Assembly (NCBI GenBank): GCA_014529385.2
Contig: CM043943.1
Coordinates: 153,722,092 to 153,786,091, forward strand
Direction: 5' to 3'
Source: Adiantum capillus-veneris
Taxonomy: Eukaryota; Streptophyta; Polypodiopsida; Polypodiales; Pteridaceae
DNA: 64,000 nucleotides
Below are positions 44,730 to 57,500 of the stretch, one piece after another. The translations under genes were made by a program, and so were the position numbers. The notes beneath the pieces were generated by a model that was not told where the DNA came from, did no database searches, and saw only the letters and a list, made by a program, of their open reading frames with translations. Numbering within the stretch: position 1 is the stretch's first letter; every line of letters begins with the position of its first letter.

Positions 44730-46504
44730 CTCTTCCAAAGCACTTATAGATGTTGCAAGCAGCCCTCTTGGAAAACTTGAAAAATGTGGCTCGTGCACAA
44801 ATGGATCTAGTCTTTGTGGACCTTCAAACAAGAGTTATACAAAGGCAAAGACAAGATCTTAGAAAAAAGAATCAAGTACTTGTGGCAGACTTGGATGCAT
44901 CTATCTCTTTGTGGAGACGTGTAGAAAAAAAGAAAAGACTAAGCAAGAGCAGCTGGCTCTCGAATTACAAGCTAAAAATGAGGCAAGAGCTAAAGAGCTA
45001 ACGGACTTGGAAGCCCAACTAGCTTCCTTAGAGAAGGAGAAAGAAAAGCTACAAGCTCAGCTAACTACTGCTGAATCTAGCCTTAAAGCCTTGCAAAGGA
45101 AAAATGCTTTGCTGCTAGAAGCACGTAACACCGCGGAAGCTACATTAAAAGATGCTCTTGATGAAGCTGATAAGACGAAAGAGCTACTATCCCTAGCAGA
45201 GGAAAGGTTTGCCAATTCACAAAAAGCATACAAGGTTTTAATGGACAAGAAGAATGTATCAATAACAAGATCCTCATTCTCTTCAACATCGAGTGATCCA
45301 AAGACAACATCAGAGGAACTTCAAAAGATGCGAAAGCTTCTTTCGAATAGTCGAGAAGAAAACGCTGATCTTGTAGATCAAGTATAGACACAAAAAAAGG
45401 AGCTCATTGAAGCTAAACAAGAACTTGAGCTCTTAGAGGTGGAAAAGGATAGATTGCAAGAAGAATTGTTCAAAGCGTCGACTATCCCATCACCCCCAGA
45501 AGTAAGTATTTCCGCAGCTACAAGCAAACAGGAAAAACTACCACATCAGCCTTTAAGCCCAATACATTTTGATTTTGAAGAGGAAGAAGAGCAAGAGCCA
45601 ATTGACCCTGAATGGGAATTCTGCAAGGAATACTTTCAAGAGCTTACAATGAATGCCAAAGAGCTGTATAGATATGGATCGACAATCAGGAGCCTCGCAA
45701 GGAGGCTATGGCTAGAGATAAAAGCAATGGATACAGGCTACTTAGCGAACCTATTTAGAGAGTCAAAACAAAAATCAAATGCGAATAGTGGGAGTTGGAC
45801 AACCCGGAAGTCACAAGGGCTGGTTTTGAGATCGACAGAGATAGGTTGTGCTCACGCCAAATGCTGGAAAACCAAGTCCCTTGGCAACTAGAATGGATGC
45901 GAAAGAACGAAGGAAGTTTAAACAAATACAAGGATTCACCAAGGGAGCTAAGAATCAATCCAACCTATTGTACATGCCAAAGGCGATATAGCTGGGATGA
46001 TTTTGCAAATGTACAAGCTAAATTCCCATTAGCTCTCAACTACCCTAAGCTCCCAAGCCCCAAGCATTTCACAGAACTCATAGAGGAGTGGATGATCAAG
46101 GTGTGTTCAGAACAAATGAAAATACATTCTGGCACCATCAGAATGTTCAAAAAATTTCTACACTTAATCTGGAACTGCCTCATGCAGTTCGAAGACTTAG
46201 CGCTTGTGGATCACAGCTTTCATAATTTCATTTTGGTGACCATCGCTTAGCCTTTGACTTCAATGTTGGGCCATTGCCACAACAAATGCATGGGTTCTTC
46301 GCTCAAATTAGATTTTTACACAGCTCCTATCAACAAAAATTTGAAGAAATGGTCACTTACAATTTCATCGACAATTACTTCAGCTCATGTTTCGGGCCAA
46401 GTGCAACACATCAAGAGAGGTTCTTGGCTACAAGAATAGAAGAAGTGGACCGCCCACTACCACGTCCATTTCCGGCCACACCACAAGCAATAAGGCGAAG
46501 GTAA
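44730..46504 (+). pseudogene. Coiled-coil gag-like protein of an LTR element
   Basis: Frames 44911-45387 and 45439-45891 are separated by one stop (TAG) and continue in the same sense. They encode a long Lys/Glu/Leu heptad-rich coiled coil (AQLASLEKEKEKLQAQLTTA, KKELIEAKQELELLEVEKDR) and then an acidic segment (FDFEEEEEQEP). Frame shifts then lead to QVPWQLEWMRKNEGSLNKY, YSWDDFANVQAKFPLAL and finally FFAQIRFLHSSYQQKFEEM. I recognise no named family. Its position directly upstream of a purine tract and an LTR-like repeat suggests a gag-like protein of a non-autonomous LTR element. Absence of protease, integrase and RT supports non-autonomy. Confidence 0.45.
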
Positions 46505-46769
46505 GAGATTGAAGAGGAAATCCAAGCAATTAGGCCAGTACCAAGAAACTTGCCATACACAAGAGAGCAATAACTGAAATAACTAGATTGCAGACAACAA
46601 CCTTGGAAGATAGAGCCACAGGCGAATCAAAGCCTTGAACATCACGCCATGCATGAAGGAGGTCAAGAACCACCACCGCCAAAAAGAAGAGACGATTCAG
46701 GCCCTTCACACTGAAGATCTGCATACCTTGGCATTGTCCAGTGACGGACAACATTTAGGAAGAGGGAAA

Positions 46770-47601
46770 TGTTCAAAGAACAGGTACAACAGGAACAGGT
46801 ATGGTAAAAGGTAACAGGTACAGGTTTGAAGACAAGTGAAAACAAAGATAAAATCCCACAAGCCTTGTAATACCTGTGTAACATTTTTGAGTAAAACCGC
46901 CTACGGACAATGACATAATTATTATTTCCTGCATGTTATAGGCTCAAGTGAGTTCTAGTTTGTAAGATATATTTTTAGAATATTTATCATCCCCAAAATT
47001 GAGCTATTTAGCCATTTTGCCTAGGTTTTAGAGTTAAGTGGCCAGGCGGACAAGTGTGGACAGTTTTAGTAAAATCCTTTATAACTCAATTTTGTGGAGG
47101 ATTTTGCACCTTTATCTCATTTTGTGTAGAGTGAGCAAGAGAAGAAGCTTGCATCCAAGCTCTCTTGCACTCCACTACTCCCCTACCTCTCAACTCTCAT
47201 TGTAACTCTTTGATCCATAGCTTCCTAACTATGATCCTTATTATGCAATGAAGGAAATCATTCTCTCACTCTCTTTAATCTTGTAATTAATTAAGTTAAT
47301 GTTTATCTTGTTTAAGCTTTGCTCATGTGTATGTGTGGGCAAAAGCCCTATGCTCTCTTCTCTTCTCTTATCACATTGAAGCTTGCAAAATGCTTGTGGG
47401 TTTGAGCTGATTAATCGTGTTTAATGTTTATTGCTTATTAGTTAATGGTTCTCTCTTTCTCTTTTGATTTAGTGGGTTGGAGCTTACTTAGCTTGCATGT
47501 GGGTTTGAGCATTTTCTTTCTTGCATTGCTTGCTTGCTTGTTTAAGTTTGAGTGCTCATTTGCTTGTTGATTGAGAGTAGGTTTGAGCTTACCATTGCTT
47601 G
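46770..47601 (+). mobile_element. LTR-like repeat (3' LTR of the coiled-coil element)
   Basis: It begins TGTTCAAAGAACAGG directly after aggaagagggaaa, a good polypurine tract. It aligns end to end with the inverted copy at 18218-19052. The right limit is set only by where the other copy stops; the LTR may continue toward about 47990. No 5' LTR was found. Confidence 0.65.
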
Positions 47602-49340
47602 TGGCTTGGATAGATAGAAAGTAGAGGTTAGTTTGCTTGCCCATTGGTCTTATATGATGCTTGTGTGAGTAGAATAAGTAGCATTGTTCTTTCCCTATGT
47701 GTAACATGAAAGTAGTTGAATGCATGGGATGTGTCTTAGCTTTTAAGGTTTATGAAAAAGTGGTAGAGAAAGTGTTATGAGTTGATTGAGCCTTGGTTAT
47801 AAGTGCATTGCTTAGTGAATAGGATTGAAGGTAAATGGTATGAGATTGAGTGTGCATGTGACTCAAGGCATTTCCCTCTTGTTTAATAAGAGCTCGGAGT
47901 TGTATGATTGAGTCGATTGTAGTGCTTGAGTCTTTAGTAAAGAGTCAATGGTAAGTAGTGTACTTATGGCTCTCCCGTAACGGATAATCTTCCATGAACT
48001 ATATCTATGGGTAATACCATAGTGTAGTCTTTGCTACCCATTCCTAATTGATAAGGGAATTGCGGTTCTCCACCATCACACTCCAACAGGTCTGAAACAT
48101 GATATGTGTCTCGCAAGCTTGTCATGCCTGCTAAACCCAAAAATGGCAGAAAACTCTTCTTGCACAAGGCCTTTTGCAGATGATGAGCTCTATATATTGC
48201 TTGCATTTTAGAAACCAGATGGATTGCCTATAGCCGCTTTCTATGATGAAGGAGCTACGTGGTGACATTGAATGATCGTCAAGGAGGGAGGTAATTTAGG
48301 AGGGCTAGAGGCCATCTTTGGCTGGAATATAGTCCTAGACTTAGATCAACCGGTAGTAATGACTGGTATCAGCAATGCATGGGAGCTTGACTCATGTGCA
48401 TGAAACAACATGCCATGATCAACTTGTGTGCCATTTCATAGAACTTACTTAAGCTAACACAACTTACATTTGTGATGTTTGCCAATCTCAAGATGTTAGC
48501 TAGAGTTGTTGCGGAGTCCACTTGGATCAATGCTGATGACTTTGGTCGTAGTCAATGGCCTACACCTTGTTGCCAGTAGCATTGCCACATAGTCGTCTTT
48601 ACTCTAGATCCAACACGCGTTATCTCCAATTGCTGACACATCGTGGGTGATTAGTAGTATGGTAATTGTGTAGGTGTTGTTTGTTTCTATCTTTCAATTT
48701 GTGATTATGTTCCTTATGCTTGTGAACAAACATTTTGAGTATTTTTAAATAGGCCTTGAATGCACGTGATATAGAGGGGTTTACATATTGTAAACCCCTC
48801 GAAAAATAATATGTACATATCTACGAGTGATGATATAATCCAAGATGAATGTAGCCGACATAATGACATAATAAAGTGCACATAGTCGTGCATACCTACA
48901 AGTGATGAAGGTGAAGCACTTAGTAATATTGTATTGGGATAACTAGCCTAGTTGACCACATAGTAGGAGTATAAATTTGATATTTTCACTCACAAACAAA
49001 AAGGACAATTCAGGGTCAACAATGATCACTTTTACAAGAAACCTAAAAGTCAATCCATAATATCCATCACCCACTTCCATTATAGTTGTACTTCAACAAG
49101 AGGGTGAACTACCCTCAGGACAAAATGACACGGATCATTTAAGAGGGGGGGGGGGGATCAATGGATTGGAAGTCCAGGCGCAGCAGTCAAGGCAATGCTC
49201 GCCGTAGATCTTTTTTAAAACTAAATTCGATCAAAAACTAAACCCGAACAGGGGACCTATCCGGGTTTAGTTCTAGGCGAATCCAGGTTTATCATTTATA
49301 ACATCATGTAAAATGGCCATGCTTTCAAACGTGCGTGGAC
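47602..49340. other. Unassigned region
   Basis: A minus-strand frame at 47964-48206 (LGLAGMTSLRDTYHVSDL) reads like decayed coding sequence but matches no family I know. At 48774-48800 a perfect 12-bp stem (gaggggtttaca / tgtaaacccctc) has a three-base loop. A run of 12 G lies near 49146. Confidence 0.4.
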
Positions 49341-49440
49341 GGGCGTAGTGGTTAGCTTGTGTTTCATAAAGCATTGGCGCGTGGGGTCGTGGGTTCCATT
49401 CCAAGCTCCTCACCCGAGCCCCTATTTTTTGGGCACTCCC
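49341..49440 (+). mobile_element. tRNA-derived SINE head (copy 1)
   Basis: Box A-like tagtggttagcttg (49346-49359) and box B-like gggttccattcc (49391-49402) are 45 bp apart, the spacing of an internal RNA polymerase III promoter. The sequence does not fold into a complete tRNA, so a SINE is more likely than a tRNA gene. The 3' end is not defined. Confidence 0.55.
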
Positions 49441-50270
49441 ACCTCCCTCGAGATGCCAGCCGCACTTCTTTGCCGTTGATCCCCTTACACGCTCTCCGTG
49501 TCACTTAGTCTCGTGGGTGAACTACAAAAGAGTACCTCATTAAGGCTACGAGACCACGAAATGATCATGATAGGTCAAGGTTAAGACACTTATTCTCTTT
49601 GATTGGCAATCCGTGCCAGTTGTGCATAGTTATAAATTTATTTAATAATATAGACCAATTTTCTCCAAAACTCGCATGCACGGAAATTTGTAATATGCAC
49701 ATACCTTTACTCGAGAAGATCATTTTTATACAAAATATGGAGAGCTTGCAACATTTAGTGCAAGGCTTCTCAAGCAACTGTGCACTTTTTTAATACTTTG
49801 AGTCAGTATAATTACACAAAACCTAGTAGCCTCAACCCAAAACTCTATCACTTAACAGAAGAAAAGCATGAGTATAAAAATGAAGCTTGTTATGTCAAAG
49901 CTTTTTTTTTTATAAAGGAAATGTAAACAAAAACTGGCTAAAGTAATAAAAAAACAGAAGCACTGATTTTCAAAAATATTGTTGCTTAATGCTTTCTGGA
50001 GGAGACCATTAGAAATTAATGTTTAAAAAATTGAAAATGTGAAAGAAAGAGGTCTAATGTCAAAAACAAAATGTGAAAAATAGGCTAACATTATTGCTTA
50101 ATGGTTTTATTTAAAAAACAAACCATTAAAAAAAAAAAGTGCTAGTGGAATGCTTTAAAAAAATGTTTAGGTGCTCTCACAAGGCACCTACAATATAGCT
50201 TTCATGGTTTAACAAGTGTACCTTGTGAGAGAGATATTTAAAAAAAAACAATATAAAAGAAACCAAAGGG

Positions 50271-50430
50271 AATTGGCCTAGCAGTAAAGGTGTTGACCTT
50301 TGGGCACACCTGCCATGGTTCGATCCCCGCAGTTACAACGGTGTGTGTGAGTGGGCCAAATCCTATAAAACTAGCTCAAGTGAAGCCTAAGATTGCTATT
50401 AAAACAAGGTGAGGGATCACGAGGGCCTGC
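50271..50430 (+). mobile_element. tRNA-derived SINE head (copy 2, different family)
   Basis: Box A tggcctagcagtaaagg (50274-50290) and a near-perfect box B ggttcgatccc (50317-50327). The body after box B (gtgtgtgtgagtgggcc) differs from copy 1, so this is a separate family. No clear tail or target duplication was seen. Confidence 0.6.
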
Positions 50431-50710
50431 CAATGAAAGGATTTGTGAAGGTGTTGTCAAGAAGGAGGAAGAGGGGGGCATTGGAATGTGTCAGCTCAAT
50501 ATTGTGCCGTTTCGAACTTCAAAAATTTTGATTGAATGCAAGGGGAAAAGGAGAAATTTCGACCCAAAATAGAGAAAAATACAAAAAAGTACTCCTAATT
50601 TTTTAAAATTTCCTCTTGGCAAACTCAAGGAAAGTAATTTTGCTTGTTTCGAAAAATGACTTTTCTTGAACAGTAATAGTCTCTCTCTCTTTCTCTCATG
50701 TGGACACCAT

Positions 50711-50795
<85 letters not shown>

Positions 50796-50904
50796 GAGGC
50801 AATCAAGGGTCTGCAGGAGGAAGGTAAGGTGAAAGGTAAGGTACACAGCCAATAGAAGGAAGGTAAGGTACACATCACCACACAGTCTCGACTCTAGGCA
50901 CCAT

Positions 50905-50981
<77 letters not shown>
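50711..50981 (+). repeat. Two long (CT)n tracts in a short duplication
   Basis: CT runs at about 50711-50791 and 50905-50981 are each preceded by caccatgatctctctc, showing that flank plus microsatellite were duplicated. The spacer holds two copies of aaggtaaggt words. Confidence 0.85.
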
Positions 50982-50982
<1 letters not shown>

Positions 50983-52055
50983 GCGTGCGCGCATGCGCGG
51001 ACTCACTCACTCAGAGATACTTTAATCATCCAATTGACTAGTGATCAAGCATTGTTTGATGATTCATTTTTGTTTCTTCAAGACAACATGACCAACCTTT
51101 ACAAGGGGATGGCTTCATGCTCTGCAGCTTCTTAATCGCAAGACTATTATTTGAGGACTTGCTTGGCAAGGTCTTGCTGTGCCATTTTTACATCACTTGG
51201 GTATCCTATTGGGGCGGATGCTGCCTATGAACAACTTCTAGATTGGATCTCAAGCTCGAGCCACATTCACAAAAAGTATGTGTCCCAGAAGTCTCAAGCA
51301 TAGCTATTTATACCCGTAATGGTGCCTTTTCATATCCATTTATGGCGGCCATCTGGCAAATGTGATTAATTTTGACTGTGATTTACTTTCTTAGTTTGAA
51401 GAGGCTTGACAACTCTTATGCAGCGTAGGTTATAAACAAATAGACTCGATCAATATGGGGTAACTTTGGTTGCATGAAAGCATATTGTCATCCCCAAGAG
51501 ATTGGAATAGGATCTATTTTGGACCTCCTTGCTCATGGGTGGACCTTGCCTAAACTCTGAAGAAGCCTCATGCCGTATAATTTTGGTTGGTGGCTAGTAA
51601 AATATGGGCTCTTATTTCCTCGGTATGGTACAAGCTCAGTGCTCACTAGTCGTACCTTCTCTCGAGAGACTCGTCCGACATGGGCTCCCATCTTCTCGGT
51701 ATGGCACAAGGTCACTAGTTGCAACTTCTCGCCTCGGTACTGAGTATTTCAAATTGGCAATCATGATCTTATTTCCTTCCCAATTTTCGGGCCTGAATCG
51801 TGTACAATGTTTGATTTTGATTCACAATCTGCGGTGATGAGCCATGGTCAACGTATACGAAGAGTTTTGTAGTGACAGGTTTCATCTTTTCTTGATGAAA
51901 ATGTTCTTACCAAGACACCTCATTACATGCTATTCCCATGGGCATGCCTTACCCGATCCTGGTTACTTTTGTGACTGAGTGCACAGACTAACAAACTCCA
52001 TATACATGTTTTGTGAGCTGGTCATGCGACCATTTTCTTGATCAAAATTACTGGT

Positions 52056-52151
<96 letters not shown>

Positions 52152-52838
52152 CGGCTGACCCACATAAAAATTAAGAAGAAAAGTCATCAAAAGCAATGAG
52201 TTATTGAGAGCAGGCAAGCAGCTCCCAAAGCAAAAACCCTGATGCATGGCTATGGGACAGGGCAGGCACAAAATAATCCTGAAACATTGATGTCAAAAAA
52301 CATCAAATCAAATAAGCTACTCCATTTGCTCTCTCCATATTTCATTGTAGCATCCACAAAAAGGAAATGGTTATAAAACGGAATTCCATGTACATGATGT
52401 GGCCTAAATAAAGACGAGCAAAAAAAAGTAGCCTTGTTTGCCAGATAAATCAATATAAGTGTGGTACGCAGCATCAACACAATTTCTGAAACCATTCAAT
52501 TATAGGACGCTTGTTATTACAGTACAGCTAATTGGTGTCAATCACAGAGATCGGAAGTTGGCAAAATGATAAGTGTGTCCGTCAAACTTTTGGCCGTTAC
52601 AAGGAACAATCTCAAAGGGAATTGAGCCTACCTTACATGAGGCGATATTCTTGGCTGCGGGATAAAGGGGAGACCAAAAGAGGGATTCAGCCCCAAGAAG
52701 AAAAGAATTATGTCAAAGTTGTTGGAACAGTGTATATAGACGTTCTGTTGAAAGGTCAAAGAATACAGAATTGTGTATGTCACATATCATTGCCAGACTG
52801 TATGGACTCGAGTACCTGCACCACTTCAGCCATGCTTG
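50982..52838. other. Left flank of the gypsy element
   Basis: No recognised gene. About 51604-51740 contains a diverged ~75-bp direct repeat (cctcggtatggtacaag and tctcggtatggcacaag). A (GA)n run of about 45 units spans 52059-52148. The frame 52532-52879 runs into the LTR and is probably fortuitous. Confidence 0.45.
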
Positions 52839-53048
52839 TGACGAGAGCAAAGCGAACCCCGGACCCCGACGGCCTCTAAAACACCGGGGGCCAAATGGCG
52901 CGCCTCGAGCCTGTCATGGTAAAGCAAACAGGGGGCACCACCTAGCTTCAGCGGCTAGGACGCAAACAACACACCACCATAACAAATTTTTCATCCAAGA
53001 GAGATGGATGCTTGGGAGTAATGATGAAAAGAAAAGGGAATGAGATCA

Positions 53049-53085
<37 letters not shown>

Positions 53086-54403
53086 GGGAGGGGGTATAGC
53101 GGCTTAGTACTTAGGCATCACAAAAGGATGGCGAATCCGCACACCCTTCACACATACACAAGCTCACTCCAAAACACAAGACTAGGTGGCGATTCCACAC
53201 ACCTCACATGGGCAAAACATTGCAAGAAAACATACTCACAAAAACTCAAGCTTTATTTAGAGAATTAGGCGATGAAATGGGGAGCATAGGGTAGGGGAAT
53301 GAGAAGGGAGAGAGTGGTAGAGCACATGGCGGATAGGTGGGAGTTGATGGCGAAAACTCGCACGAGGATTATGGCCATCATCCTTCATTTAGTTGCCCTT
53401 CATCTTCCATAGCCAAGGGTGTAGAGGTCATGCTCAAGACAAGCATGGTGATTGCGGTGATGGTGATGGTGATGGTGTGGGTGTGTGTGTGTGCACTAGG
53501 CACACACAGTGCATAGTGTGTTCTTTGGTGATGTTATGTGTGTGTTTAGTGTGATCGTGACCCCTCTTTATATAGGGGAGGAGGGGGGAGAAATTCTAGA
53601 ATTTAGAAATGAAGAAATCATTATCTACATAGGCCATGTGACTGTGGGCCCCACTTGTCTGGCTGTGTGTTATGTGCCAGAACAACAGTCTCATGAGAGA
53701 GAGACTAAGAGAGAGAGATGGGTTGATGAAAAAAAGTGAGAGGTGACATGGAGAATAAAGTAATTACAAGAGGGGAGAGAGGGGAGTGTGTTCAGAGGTG
53801 AATCTGTGTGCAGATGTGTGTGAACACAAGAAAAATCAGGTAACCACCGGGTGGGGATGGGTCTGTGGGCACCTTTTTTAGTGAAACTGAGTGTGTGTGA
53901 GTGTGGGGGAGGTTATTTAGCTACAAGACAAGAGACATGGCGCCCTTTAGAGAGAGAGGGGGGTATTTGGGTCATGGGATATGATAGGAGAGAGAAAGAG
54001 GGGGTGGGGTATACTATTTTGGAAGATAGAGTAAGTTGCATGTGAGTTAGGGTGCATTATTGGTGAGTTATAATGAATTATTGGTGAGAGGTGGGGTAGC
54101 TTGAGGGGAGAGAAAGGAGAAGGACAAGGGGAAGAGAGAGGGGGTTGACCTTTTGAGTGGAGGAGAGGAAAAGGGACACCCGGCGGGGCAACAGTGAAGA
54201 AAAAGGAGGCAAGGTGGGGATGGGCTACCCCGCAGGCATGAGGTGGCCTATTTTACCTTTCTTATATATTTACATAATCATACTTTATTTTTTTCTTACT
54301 TTTTCCAATGCCTTTTATCACTCCCTCCCTAAGAGGGGGTTTTCATGGGGTGGGGACGAGAGAAGAGGGGTATGGGAGCTTGGCTTTTGAAAAGCCCCTA
54401 TCA
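52839..54403 (-). repeat. 3' LTR of the gypsy element
   Basis: Minus-strand start TGATAGGGGC, end TCTCGTCA. Keeps a consensus TATA-like ctatataaag on the minus strand (about 53566-53576). Contains a GA microsatellite that is longer than in the other LTR. Confidence 0.92.
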
Positions 54404-54547
54404 TTAGCCCTCCCCTTTTGGCTAGAGGCATTCATGTCTCTAGCTCATCTGTTTGATCATTATCGTCGGAGGTGGTGGCTGATGGTGTGTTCTCATCTGG
54501 AATGTCAATTGGTGGAGCCTGATCAAATCGAAGAAAATAAGGTTTAA

Positions 54548-57500
54548 GTCACCAACCATTAACCTTGGTTTTATGAAGTTTTCCATCAGCCTCCATAAGC
54601 TGGTAGCTTCCATTGGCATACTTTTTCCTGATGATGAAAGGGCCTTCCCATCGGAGTAGGAGTTTCTTATCCTTGCGCGTGTCGAAGCGATTGTCGTAGC
54701 GGAGCACCAACATTCCTTTCTTCAATTCTTTTTTCCGGAGATGCTCGTTTAAGCTAAGCCGTCTATGCTCTGCTTGTGCTCAATAATAATTTATTGCTTC
54801 TTCTCTGTCCAGCTGCAGTCTTTCCAAGTTGATGATGTGATCTCTCAAATGCATGTTGGGCTGTTGAAGCTGGCTTGCCATTACTCTGAGACTTTGTAGT
54901 TGCACTTCAATGGACAAGATTGCTTCCTTACCAAATACTAGATGATACGGTGTGAATCCCAAGGATGTACGAAATGAAGTTCTGTAGGCCCATAAAGCTG
55001 GTAGTAGATACTTATCCCAGTCTCCAGGATGATTGTTTACCTGCTTGGTAATAATTTTAGAAACCATTCCATTTACCGTTTCAACTAGGCCATTACATTG
55101 AGGGTAATATGGTGAAGAGTGCCTCCTTGTAATGCCCAGTTTCTGCATTAATTCTCCTACCAAGTCTGCTATGAAACCTAGCCCTCTATCAGAGATGATC
55201 TCTAAAGGTGTGCCAAACCTACAGCATATGTGCTCGTAGATAAATTTAGCTACCTCTACCACTGTGATTCTAGTGGTGGTTGTAGCCTCTGCCCATCTAG
55301 TCATGTAGTCGACCCCCATGATAATGTAGAATTTTCCTGAGTTGGCCCTAGGTAATGGCCCAATGGCATCGATACCCCATTTTTCAAATGGGCCATATGA
55401 GAGAATAGGTGTCTGTGGTTCAGGCATAAGTGACCTAGTGCCGGCCTTTTGACACAACTTACACGTTTTGCACCAATGGTGTACATCACGGTTGAGGCTA
55501 GGCCATATGAAGCCTGCCTGCAAGATTTTCCTACTTGTTATGTCTAGGGCAAAGTGACCACCGCAAACCCCGTCGTGACAGCTAGTAATTACTCCCATGA
55601 TTTCTTGAGAGAGAGGGACCTTCCTGAGTATTTGGTCCTTACCCTTATAGTACAAACCGTCATTGATGAGTCGATACCTTGTGGCCTTCCGCGTCAGCCA
55701 TTGCTTCTATCCCTTTGTTAAATCTGATGGGCATTCCCCTGTTTCCAAAAAATGCATGATGTCAGGCAAGGCATCACTTCCTTGAAATAGAGGGAGCTTT
55801 AGTTTTATTGCTCCAACCACCACTTCCTGTAGTCTTTCACTTGCTAGGGCATCTGCTTCTTGGTTTTGAGCCCTTGGGATATGGTGTATTTGAACTTCTT
55901 CAAACTTACCCAACAAGGTTTTTACACCACTTAAGTGAGTCCTTAAACTAGGATTCTTGCATGTCCATGCTCCATTTACGTGCCTTACCAGAAGTAGAGC
56001 ATCCCCAAATACATTAAGGCGTTGTACACCTTGCGAGATGCACCATTGTAGACCGATGGTTAGTGCTGCATACTCAGCTTCATTGTTAGAATGTGAATCT
56101 AACAATTGGCCCAACGAAAATACCTTTGTCCCTTTGTCATCAAAGACCACTATGCCTGTAGCTGCTTTGTCGGACGCTCGCTTGTAGGCTCCATCAAAGT
56201 AGAGAGAGTGTGCTCCTTCTACCATCGGTGGTACTGGAGGTAATCGGACTTCTCCTTCCTTAGATTGCTTCTCCTTCCTTTCAAAGACTTGGTAGGTCAT
56301 GAGTCCCCCCAAACTTGCCCTTGTCGTGCTTTCTACCTGTACCGTGTAGTCAAACTCTTGCAGACGAACTAGCCATTTAGTAATTCTAGTAGAAACATCC
56401 ATGTGTTGTACAACATAGGGAAATATTTCATCCGTGGTTAGAATCACAAATTGCTTAAGCAGCAAATATGACCTAAACTTTGTAGTTGCAAATCTAAGAG
56501 CTAGGACTAAGTGTTCCACATGGGTGAAACCTTTCTCTCCTGCTGTCATCATTCGACTAGAGAAGTAGATTGGCCTCATGAAAGATGTCTTCGTATCCTT
56601 TTGGAGTAGCACAGCCCCCAATGAGTCATCACCAACACTTGAGGTGACATAGAATTTTTCATCCCACTTAGGTGGTGAGATAGTTGGCAGAGTGGCTAAG
56701 ACCTCCTTTACCTTGTTGTAGTGATGTTCACTTTCCTCATCCCAAGTGAAAGTTGATCTTTGAGTGAGTTGTTGCAGTGGTAGAACAAGTTGTGATAGTA
56801 GATGTATGAATCTACTTAAGTACCTCACCTTCTGTAGAAAAGAGACCAGTTGACGTGCGGTCGTTGGTGAAGGTAGGGCTATGAGTGCGGACACCTTACT
56901 TGGGTCGGCGTTGATACCTTTTGCTGAAATTTCATGGCCTAGTAGAATGACTTTACTCTCCCCAATGTGGCATTTATCCACATTTAATTGCCCACCTAGG
57001 CTCTGCAACCTGTCCAAACCTTCAGTTACCTTTTCTAAATGTGAAATACGGGAGCTATATATACAAAAATCATCAATGAACACTCTTATGGATGTTCCAA
57101 AGAACGGTTGAAAAACATATGTGACATATCTTTGGAATTTGGCAGGTGCATTTGTGAGACCAAATGGCATAACCTTGTATGCAAAACAACCCCATGGCGT
57201 GATAAAAGTGGTTTTTAGCTGATCTTCCAAGGCTATGCGTATTTGAATGTATCCAGAATAACCATCACAGACGGTGAAGCATTCAAAACCCGCTACTTCA
57301 TTCAGAATTTCATCCAAGAAAGGGAGAGGAAAGTGGTCTCTCTTTGTAGCTGCATTTAGTGGTTTGTAGTCAACACAGACCCTCCACTTACCATTCTTTT
57401 TAGGCGTCACCACTACGGGTGACACCCATTCTGAGTTTTCTACAGGATAGATGAATCCCGCCTCTAGCAGTTTCCTTACCTCGGCCAAGAGTGCCTTTTC

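Noticed and set aside
49341-49415. A functional tRNA gene (Met-like, CAT in a loop position)
   Set aside because: The acceptor and anticodon stems do not pair convincingly and box B deviates from consensus, so a SINE head is the better reading.
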